DNA from: Wohlfahrtiimonas sp.
GTDB lineage: Bacteria > Pseudomonadota > Gammaproteobacteria > Cardiobacteriales > Wohlfahrtiimonadaceae
Assembly (NCBI GenBank): GCA_030149965.1
Contig: JASLHB010000075.1
Span: forward strand, 1-25,470
Reading direction: 5' to 3'
DNA length: 25,470 nucleotides
Shown: in pieces, positions 17,285-22,843 of the stretch
How positions within the stretch are numbered: the stretch's first letter is position 1
Layout of the letters: the number at the start of each line of letters is the position of its first letter
Made by a program: the position numbers and the translations under genes
The notes under the pieces: model-generated
Told to the model about the DNA's origin: nothing
What the model saw: only the letters and a program-made list of their open reading frames with translations
Database searches by the model: none

Positions 17285-17343
17285 CGGTTATGTTTTGCTG
17301 GTTTATTTATGCATCACAAAATTCTCCGAGTCCCGCAGGGCTT
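17275..17343 (-). promoter_or_regulatory. Antiterminator and competing hairpin segments of the MFS leader
   Basis: In the minus-strand RNA, segment 1 (AGCCC, 17342-17338) can pair with segment 2 (GGG-A-CT, 17334-17329). Segment 2 (TGCGGG-A-CT, 17337-17329) can instead pair with segment 3, the left arm of the terminator (AGCCCGCA, 17282-17275). Segments 1 and 3 share AGCCC, so the two pairings exclude each other. Segment 1 lies just after the Leu codon run, where a stalled ribosome would cover it. Confidence 0.65.
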
Positions 17344-17392
17344 GAAGTAAAAGTAAAAGAAATAAACTAGTGCAATAATTTTGTTCATTCAT
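17303..17392 (-). CDS. Leucine-rich leader peptide of an attenuator
   Basis: A 29-codon frame reads MNEQNYCTSLFLLLLLQAL and ends RDSENFVMHK. Codons 10-16 are TTA TTT CTT TTA CTT TTA CTT, so six of seven are leucine and five are consecutive; a CTG follows at codon 19. The design resembles the LeuL leader of the E. coli leu operon. It stops 18 bases before a strong terminator that precedes the MFS gene, and its codons 17-22 overlap the RNA segments that could form the antiterminator. The weak point is the start: ATG 17392 has no good Shine-Dalgarno sequence. The peptide itself is unlikely to have a function. Confidence 0.65.
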   Translation of the reverse strand: MNEQNYCTSLFLLLLLQALRDSENFVMHK

Positions 17393-17442
17393 ATTTTTTA
17401 CATGGCTTCGAAAATAAAAGCAAGAGATAGTATTAAAAAAAA

Positions 17443-17479
17443 TTGACATTAAAAATAATTGTACTACTATGCTAGTACA
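17443..17479 (+). promoter_or_regulatory. Promoter with trp-operator-like palindrome before the trpR-like gene
   Basis: A perfect -35 TTGACA (17443-17448) is followed after 16 bases by TACTAT (17465-17470). The 20-base palindrome TGTACTA-N6-TAGTACA (17460-17479) covers this -10. Compared with the E. coli trp operator core (two GTACTAG half-sites around four bases), it has the same 18-base layout, one half-site perfect and the other with one change. Repressor binding here would block RNA polymerase. Confidence 0.72.
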
Positions 17480-17495
17480 GTTTATGGAGGTTCTA

Positions 17496-17783
17496 ATGAA
17501 GAATGAAGATTATCAAGCGCTCTGTGATGCGTTATTGTCCATCGATAATGCAGAAGAGATGAATGCTTTCTTAAGAGATCTTTGTACACCCAATGAATAT
17601 GCCGTTTTCGTTGAACGTTGGCGAGTATGTAAGTTGTTGGCGACGGAGAAACATTCTTACCGTGAGATTCATGGCTTAACCAGTGCAAGTTTAACAACGA
17701 TCGGACGTGTAGCACGATTCTTAAAAGATGAAAATAACAATGGATATGCATCTGTTCTAAAAAAAATTAATCAAACTAAATAA
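17496..17783 (+). CDS. trpR: TrpR-related repressor (TrpR/YerC-YecD superfamily)
   Basis: A 95-residue helical DNA-binding protein. The frame opens at 17469, but GGAGG (17486-17490) five bases before ATG 17496 sets the start; the longer version would begin within the operator. The central TPNEYAVFVERWRV segment aligns with TPDEREALGTRVRI of E. coli TrpR, keeping equivalents of Thr44 (Thr31) and Arg54 (Arg41). The helix-turn-helix SYREIHGLTSASLTTIGRVARFL keeps the Arg84 equivalent (Arg71) but has Val and Phe where TrpR has Gly85 and Ser88. The sequence also resembles the YerC/YecD group. It heads an operon with a TrpXYZ-type ABC importer and likely represses it from the palindrome upstream. 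Tryptophan as corepressor is inferred. Confidence 0.78.
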   Translation: MKNEDYQALCDALLSIDNAEEMNAFLRDLCTPNEYAVFVERWRVCKLLATEKHSYREIHGLTSASLTTIGRVARFLKDENNNGYASVLKKINQTK

Positions 17784-17803
17784 AATAACTTGGAGAATAT
17801 GGA

Positions 17804-18772
17804 ATGAAAAAGACAGTATTGGCAGCAGCATTAGGTTTAATGACAGTATTCAGCGCATCATATGCTGATATGAAAAAAGTTTATGTGAACCAAATCGTAG
17901 AACACCCTGCATTGGATCAAACAGCACGCGGCATTAAAGATGGTTTAGAAAAGCGTGGTTATAAGCAAGGTGAAAATTTAGATTTTCGTGTTGAATCAGC
18001 ACAAGGTAACATTGCATTAGCTAGCCAAATTTCTACAAAATTTGTGAATCAAGGTGTTGATGTTACTGTCGGTATTGGTACACCTTCAGCGCAAAGTTTA
18101 GTGAAAGCAGCGAGTGAAGGAAAAACAAAAATGGTTTTCTCTTCTATCACTGATCCATTAAGTGCAACATTGGTCACAAAATTATCAGGTTCAAATAGCA
18201 ACGTTACTGGTATGTCCAATAAAGTAGATGTAGTACCGCAATTTGAATTGTTTCAAGAATTATTACCAAATTTAAAAACGATCGGCTTCATTTACAATCC
18301 AGCAGATGCAAACTCAATTCAGCAGCTGGATGATGTGAAAGTTGCGAGTGAAAAATTAGGATTAACAATTGTGCCACAAGCTGTAAACAAAACTTCAGAT
18401 GTACCACAAGCAGCAACTCGCTTAGCTGGTAAAACAGATGCATTATTTGTTTATGGTGATAACACAACTTTAGCAGCATTAGAAAGTGTGATCATGGCAG
18501 CAAATAAAGAGAAAAAACCTGTGTTTGTAGCAGATACAGATGCAGTTGAATTGGGTGCTTTAGCCGCATTGGGTCCAAATCAGTATGATTTAGGCTTAGA
18601 TACAGCAGTGATGATTGCAGACATTTTAGATGGTAAAGATATCAATAGCATTGATGTTGGTTTCCCGAATGGTTTAGAATTGTTCATCAATCAAGATGCT
18701 GCAGATAAGTTGGGTTATACATTCCCAGATGCTGTGAAAGCAAAAGCAGCAAAAGTAATCAAGAAGGATTAA
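17804..18772 (+). CDS. ABC transporter substrate-binding protein, TrpX type
   Basis: The 322-residue precursor has a signal peptide MKKTVLAAALGLMTVFSASYA (cleavage near residue 21). The mature part is a two-lobed ABC_sub_bind (DUF534) protein: VYVNQIVEHPALDQTARGIKDGL at the front, GIGTPSAQSLV and KMVFSSITDPL in the first lobe, and a second lobe with FVYGDNTTLAALESV and a terminal GLELFINQDAADKLG. It is a periplasmic binder feeding the following permease and ATPase. TrpXYZ systems of this kind carry tryptophan or tyrosine, which fits the TrpR-like gene 20 bases upstream and the operator. GGAG precedes the ATG. Confidence 0.88.
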   Translation: MKKTVLAAALGLMTVFSASYADMKKVYVNQIVEHPALDQTARGIKDGLEKRGYKQGENLDFRVESAQGNIALASQISTKFVNQGVDVTVGIGTPSAQSLVKAASEGKTKMVFSSITDPLSATLVTKLSGSNSNVTGMSNKVDVVPQFELFQELLPNLKTIGFIYNPADANSIQQLDDVKVASEKLGLTIVPQAVNKTSDVPQAATRLAGKTDALFVYGDNTTLAALESVIMAANKEKKPVFVADTDAVELGALAALGPNQYDLGLDTAVMIADILDGKDINSIDVGFPNGLELFINQDAADKLGYTFPDAVKAKAAKVIKKD

Positions 18773-18780
18773 TTTAGTAG

Positions 18781-19659
18781 ATGATAAGTTTCGGTGAATT
18801 GGAAATGAGCCTCATTTTGGGGCTCATTTATGGGATTGTTGGTATGGGGATTTATCTCACATTTCGTGTGATAGATTTTCCTGATTTAACATGTGATGGC
18901 AGCTTTGTTTTAGGTGCAGCGATTTCAAGTATTTTGATCAAATATGGTTATAATCCATATTTTGCGTTATTGATCGCAATTATGGGCGGAATGGCTGCTG
19001 GATCAGTTACAGGGATTCTCAATTGCTATTTCAAAGTGACAGATTTGTTGGCAGGTATTTTGGTTGCCTTCATGTTGTACTCAGTCAACATCCATGTAAT
19101 GGGCGGTATCCCTAATATCTCTTTAATGAATGCCAAAACAATTTTCCCTTCATCGTACTTTGAATTATTTGGTTATAGTTTTTCTTACTCATTAATCTAT
19201 TTGGCGACTATTAGTATTGTTTTGGTTGCTGTATTTACTTGGGTGTTGAGCACAAACTTGGGTTTATCATTGCGCGCAATTGGGCAAAATAAACGTTTGT
19301 GCTTAAATGGCGGTGTTAACGTTAAGTGGATGATTATTTTAGGCGTTGCATTGGGGAATGGTTTGATTGCATTGGGCGGCGCTTTATTCTCTCAACAGCA
19401 AGGCTTTGGTGATTTAACATCTGGTATTGGTACGATCATTGCAGGTTTTGCGGCTGTGATCATAGGTGAAAAAGTTCTACCATTCAGATCAATCTGGGTG
19501 AAATTGTTAAGCTGTATTATTGGTTCAATTGTTTACCGTGTTGTGACTTCTATTGCTTTAAATACAGAGTTTTTAAACCTTCAAACATCAGATTTCAATC
19601 TTATTGCAGGCGTATTAATTATTGTAATTATGGCGTTACCAGGAAGAAAAAATGCTTAA
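18781..19659 (+). CDS. ABC transporter permease, TrpY type
   Basis: A 292-residue inner-membrane permease of the BPD_transp_2 (LivH-like) family with about eight hydrophobic segments. Family features include the opening GLIYGIVGMGIYLTFRVIDFPDLTCDGSF (about residues 14-42) and the coupling region LRAIGQNKRLCLNGGVN, where the ATPase docks. Its start lies eight bases after the binding-protein stop, and its end overlaps the ATPase gene by eight bases, showing one operon. Substrate specificity (aromatic amino acid) is inferred from the binding protein and repressor context. Confidence 0.88.
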   Translation: MISFGELEMSLILGLIYGIVGMGIYLTFRVIDFPDLTCDGSFVLGAAISSILIKYGYNPYFALLIAIMGGMAAGSVTGILNCYFKVTDLLAGILVAFMLYSVNIHVMGGIPNISLMNAKTIFPSSYFELFGYSFSYSLIYLATISIVLVAVFTWVLSTNLGLSLRAIGQNKRLCLNGGVNVKWMIILGVALGNGLIALGGALFSQQQGFGDLTSGIGTIIAGFAAVIIGEKVLPFRSIWVKLLSCIIGSIVYRVVTSIALNTEFLNLQTSDFNLIAGVLIIVIMALPGRKNA

Positions 19660-20413
19660 ACTAGAATCCATTGACGTCATCGTTGCTAAAGGCACAAAAT
19701 TAGAAAGAGAAGTACTTTCAGGTTTGAGCTTGGAGGTAAAAAAAGGCGAATTTTCTGTGATCATTGGTGGTAATGGCGCAGGTAAATCGACACTGTTTAA
19801 TGTGATTTCTGGCTTTATGAAGCCTGAAAAAGGTCGCATTTTAATCAATGATGAAGATGTGACAAGTCGTTCACAACAAAAACGAGCAAAAGATGTTTCG
19901 ATTGTGATGCAGGATCCTCGTGTTGGTACGATGGAACGTATGACGATTTTAGAAAATATGGCATTTGCAGCAAAACGTGGTCAAACGCGTGGTTTAGGTT
20001 TTTTCAATGGCAAAGCACAGCGTGAATTTTTCCGAGATCGTTTATCTTTGTTGAATATGGGTTTGGAAAATCGCTTACAAGATTCCGTGATGAATTTATC
20101 AGGCGGACAGCGCCAAGCATTGAGCTTAATCATGGCAATTTTATCTGATTCTAAGATTTTGTTATTGGATGAGATTACTGCTGCATTAGATCCTAAAATC
20201 GCTGAAAACGTAATGTATTTAGCCAATAAAATTGTAGAAGATTCTCAGTTAACATGCCTGATGATCACGCATAATATGCATCATGCCATCAAATATGGTG
20301 ATCGCACAATGTTATTGAAAAATGGTCAATTCTTAAAAACATTTAGTAAAGAACAAAAACATAATCTCACTGCACCAGAATTGGCAGCAATGTTTGAAGA
20401 AGATTTGGATTAA
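19652..20413 (+). CDS. ABC transporter ATP-binding protein, TrpZ type
   Basis: The 253-residue cytoplasmic ATPase drives the importer. Visible motifs in order are Walker A GGNGAGKST (39-47), a Q-loop (VMQDPRVGTMERMT), the signature LSGGQRQALSL, Walker B KILLLDEITAALDP, and the switch His in MITHNMHHAI. The ATG overlaps the permease end, and GGAAG (19642-19646) supplies a ribosome site. The operon closes with a strong terminator. The whole unit is trpR-like gene, binding protein, permease, ATPase, about 2.9 kb. Confidence 0.9.
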   Translation: MLKLESIDVIVAKGTKLEREVLSGLSLEVKKGEFSVIIGGNGAGKSTLFNVISGFMKPEKGRILINDEDVTSRSQQKRAKDVSIVMQDPRVGTMERMTILENMAFAAKRGQTRGLGFFNGKAQREFFRDRLSLLNMGLENRLQDSVMNLSGGQRQALSLIMAILSDSKILLLDEITAALDPKIAENVMYLANKIVEDSQLTCLMITHNMHHAIKYGDRTMLLKNGQFLKTFSKEQKHNLTAPELAAMFEEDLD

Positions 20414-20431
20414 GTTCTAAAGATTAAAGCT

Positions 20432-20461
20432 AAAAAAGCTCTGAGTGATCAGAGCTTTTTT
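20432..20461 (+). terminator. Bidirectional intrinsic terminator after the ABC operon
   Basis: Perfect ten-base arms AAAGCTCTGA (20435-20444) and TCAGAGCTTT (20449-20458) with a GTGA loop and T6. The A6 run at 20432-20437 gives a T-tract on the other strand, so it probably also ends the convergent transporter gene at 20481. Confidence 0.88.
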
Positions 20462-20480
20462 ATTGTTTGAATTTAAGTGA

Positions 20481-21437
20481 TTACAGAACCTTCGGCGTGA
20501 GTTTTACATAAATCAGCTCGCCAATCAGTTCCGCAACCGTTTGTGTGACGATGATGCTTGTGGTGATCAATATCATATCTTCAGGCAATGCTAGGGCAAA
20601 GGGCAACACTGCCAATGAGTTTCTTGTGCCTGCACTAAAAATTAATGTGCGCTTAGATTCAGAGCTTAACTTGAATAGTTTTCCCACGACAAGATTAAGT
20701 GGAAACATCAAAACCATGAATGCAATGTAAATTGGTACAACTCGAATGATTTGTTCAAAATGCAAAGCAATCGGTGTGATTTGTGAAGCAATGATGATGA
20801 ACAAAACAATCGCCATGAATGGTACAGGCAACCAATTGGAAATTTCATGTGTGATATTAATGATGCTATTTTTAGCTGAAAATATTTGCACAAGGATTGC
20901 AGCGATGAAAGGTATCATAATCAAAAATAGAAAAGATTCCACAAATGGCAGAATGGATAATGAAGCTAAAAAACTTTTGCCCATCATTAACCAAATATAA
21001 ACAGGTAATAATAAAATCTGAGTAATGAATAATAATGGCGTGGAAGCTAGCATTAGTTTTGCATCACCTTTGCCGATTTGTGTAAATACGATCACATAAT
21101 CAATGCAAGGTGTTAATAATACCAATAAAACAGCGAAGATAATGGCAGGTTGATTAGGCAAAAATTGAATCAATAAGAAAACCAATAAAGGCACAACAAT
21201 GTAATTACTGATAAGTAATGCTGTCATAAATCTGCGATTACTAAAGGATGTTTTTAGGTCTGTAAAGGGAATTTGCAAAAACATGCTGTACATTAAAATG
21301 CCTAAAGCTAATGGCAATGTATTATTCAGAACATGAACAGTAGGGAACATTAACCCAATTACCATTGCAATCATGATTGTGATGGCATAAATACTAACTT
21401 GATTGTGTTCTATTTTATTTCTCATAATTTTGCTCAT
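20481..21437 (-). CDS. BASS/ACR3-like transporter (arsenic resistance or bile acid:Na+ symporter family)
   Basis: A membrane protein of up to 318 residues with about ten hydrophobic segments. It belongs to the bile acid:sodium symporter/ACR3 superfamily, judged from LALGILMYSMFLQIPFTDL in an early helix, LTPCIDYVIVFTQIGKGDAKLMLASTPLL in the middle, and the later SAGTRNSLAVLPFALAL. The Cys in TPCIDY sits in a region like that of the ACR3 arsenite-site cysteine, but no arsR, arsC or other arsenic gene is nearby, so the substrate is open. ATG 21437 directly follows the T-run of the upstream terminator, and an in-frame ATG lies four codons later (21425). Neither has a strong ribosome site. Confidence 0.75.
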   Translation of the reverse strand: MSKIMRNKIEHNQVSIYAITIMIAMVIGLMFPTVHVLNNTLPLALGILMYSMFLQIPFTDLKTSFSNRRFMTALLISNYIVVPLLVFLLIQFLPNQPAIIFAVLLVLLTPCIDYVIVFTQIGKGDAKLMLASTPLLFITQILLLPVYIWLMMGKSFLASLSILPFVESFLFLIMIPFIAAILVQIFSAKNSIINITHEISNWLPVPFMAIVLFIIIASQITPIALHFEQIIRVVPIYIAFMVLMFPLNLVVGKLFKLSSESKRTLIFSAGTRNSLAVLPFALALPEDMILITTSIIVTQTVAELIGELIYVKLTPKVL

Positions 21438-21476
21438 AAAAAAACTATTTCCAATCCATGATTAGAAATAGTTTTT
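21438..21476 (-). terminator. Intrinsic terminator after the molbindin gene, at the edge of the transporter gene
   Basis: Perfect 12-base arms AAAAACTATTTC (21440-21451) and GAAATAGTTTTT (21465-21476) with a 13-base loop. Seven A residues (21438-21444) form the minus-strand T-tract. It sits 20 bases past the molbindin stop. Its T-run touches the first ATG of the next gene. Confidence 0.8.
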
Positions 21477-21496
21477 CAGTAAAATCTTAATAAGTC

Positions 21497-21931
21497 TTAA
21501 GCTTTTTTAATGGCTAATAGAACATGTGGTGCTTTGAATAGAGCTTTAACTGGCTTACCAATTGTAAGTGCCATATTTTCAACGCCTTCATTGGTAACGA
21601 TTGCAACTAGTTCAATGCCTTCATCTGTTTTTAGGAATACTTCGCTATCTGAAGTACCCGCTTTGATGGCTGTAACTGTTGACGCAAATTGGTTGCGTGT
21701 TGAAAATTCATATTCATCTGAATCAACCGCTAAAAGAATCCAAGATGCTTTGATTAAAGCAACAACTTCTTGACCCACTGATAAATCAAGGCGACGAGTG
21801 TTACCTTGCGTAATACCAGCAACAATTTCTAAGCCACAACCAATATCAATGATGATTTCATCATTGCCTGAGCCCGCAGTTTGAATGGCTTCGATTGTTC
21901 CTTTGAATTGATTGCGTGCAGTAGTTTTCAT
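21497..21931 (-). CDS. Two-domain molbindin (TOBE/Mop domains)
   Basis: A 144-residue cytoplasmic protein made of two tandem Mop (TOBE) domains, each opening with a TARNQF/STRNQF motif (about residues 3-8 and 75-80) and ending with a LLAVD/LLAIK strand. Such di-Mop proteins bind molybdate or tungstate and act as buffers or carriers for molybdenum cofactor synthesis. The open frame begins at 21970, but AAGGAG lies five bases before ATG 21931, which begins the first domain properly. A TATAAT -10 candidate lies at 21974-21969. No mod transporter or moa/moe genes are adjacent. Confidence 0.85.
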   Translation of the reverse strand: MKTTARNQFKGTIEAIQTAGSGNDEIIIDIGCGLEIVAGITQGNTRRLDLSVGQEVVALIKASWILLAVDSDEYEFSTRNQFASTVTAIKAGTSDSEVFLKTDEGIELVAIVTNEGVENMALTIGKPVKALFKAPHVLLAIKKA

Positions 21932-21968
21932 CCATGCTCCTTTGTTAATTCTGTATTCGTTGTTCGAC

Positions 21969-21974
21969 ATTATA
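21969..21974 (-). promoter_or_regulatory. Candidate -10 element of the molbindin gene
   Basis: A perfect TATAAT on the minus strand lies about 38 bases before the molbindin ATG. No good -35 is seen at 17 bases. A second TATAAT lies 12 bases further upstream (21986-21981). Confidence 0.4.
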
Positions 21975-22016
21975 GCGTTGATTATACAAATAGATTATCT
22001 AATCATCGAACTTCTT

Positions 22017-22736
22017 TTAGAAGTTAACATAACGAGTCGGATTAATTGGGTTGCCATTGACACGAACTTCAAAATGTAAGATATTTTTCCCTTCAGGGCT
22101 TGTACCCATTGTGCCAATTTGTTGCTTGCCAGACACTTTTTGTCCTTCACGAACTGCAATCGATGATAAATAACCATAAGCGGTATAAACGTTATTAGAA
22201 TGTTTTATCATGACTAGTTGCCCAAATCCACCACTACCTTGGCCAGCATAAACAACGACGCCATTATTTGCACTGTGTACAGGTTGATTTGAACTACCTG
22301 AAATTTGGATGCCTTTATGACCTGGCAAATTAGGATTGAATGAACGAACAACTTTACCTTGTGTTGGCTTATGCCAACCAGCCATTTTAGGAATAGGTTG
22401 ATTCGTATAAGTAGAGGATGCTTTAACGCTGTGATCAGTATTCTTATTCACAGGAGGCACTTTATAGTTACTGTTAGAAGCTTTAGTTGTATTGTTGCTG
22501 TAACTGTGGCTATCTTTGACTTTAGTCGCGCCACGGGTTTTCAGAGTTTGTCCTACACGAATATGATTAGGATTCGAAATATTATTCATACGACTCAGCT
22601 CAGCCACTGACATATTGTGACGACTAGCAATATTACTCAGCGAGTCGCCAGATCTGACAGTATATGTACCAGAACTAGAACAAGCAGTGATGATCAAAAC
22701 GATTGGAATCAGTAGAGTTGTACGCATAGAGTTCAT
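22017..22736 (-). CDS. nlpD: NlpD-like LysM/LytM lipoprotein
   Basis: A protein of about 239 residues with a lipoprotein signal ending in I-T-A-C (Cys19), then a LysM peptidoglycan-binding domain (about 23-66; YTVRSGDSLSNIA), a low-complexity Ser/Asn/Lys linker, and a LytM/M23 domain (about 135-238). The M23 metal ligands are altered: HKGIQI replaces HxGxD, and ILHFEVR lacks the first His of HxH. It is therefore probably not a peptidase but an activator of a cell-wall amidase, as for E. coli NlpD/AmiC. The frame runs up to a TTG at 22778; ATG 22736 or 22727 fits the lipoprotein signal, but neither has a clear ribosome site. rpoS, the usual neighbour of nlpD, is not adjacent. Confidence 0.82.
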   Translation of the reverse strand: MNSMRTTLLIPIVLIITACSSSGTYTVRSGDSLSNIASRHNMSVAELSRMNNISNPNHIRVGQTLKTRGATKVKDSHSYSNNTTKASNSNYKVPPVNKNTDHSVKASSTYTNQPIPKMAGWHKPTQGKVVRSFNPNLPGHKGIQISGSSNQPVHSANNGVVVYAGQGSGGFGQLVMIKHSNNVYTAYGYLSSIAVREGQKVSGKQQIGTMGTSPEGKNILHFEVRVNGNPINPTRYVNF

Positions 22737-22767
22737 TGTGTATTTATTATCGATCCTAAATGTGAGG

Positions 22768-22824
22768 CAAGTTCGCAAAATAACGACTTTACACTATATT
22801 GTAAAGGATAATTTTGCGAACTTG
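22768..22824. repeat. Nested inverted repeat between maeB and the nlpD-like gene
   Basis: Perfect 14-base arms CAAGTTCGCAAAAT (22768-22781) and ATTTTGCGAACTTG (22811-22824) enclose a second perfect inverted repeat, CTTTAC (22787-22792) and GTAAAG (22801-22806), around an eight-base loop. No T-tract follows on either strand, so it is not a standard terminator. It lies just downstream of maeB and overlaps the probable promoter region of the nlpD-like gene. Confidence 0.8.
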
Positions 22825-22843
22825 ATAGTTTTATCGTGAAATA

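Noticed and set aside
22009..22025. AACTTCT-TTT-AGAAGTT hairpin at the end of the nlpD-like gene as a terminator
   Set aside because: The seven-base AT-rich stem has no T-tract on either strand and overlaps the stop codon; too weak to list.
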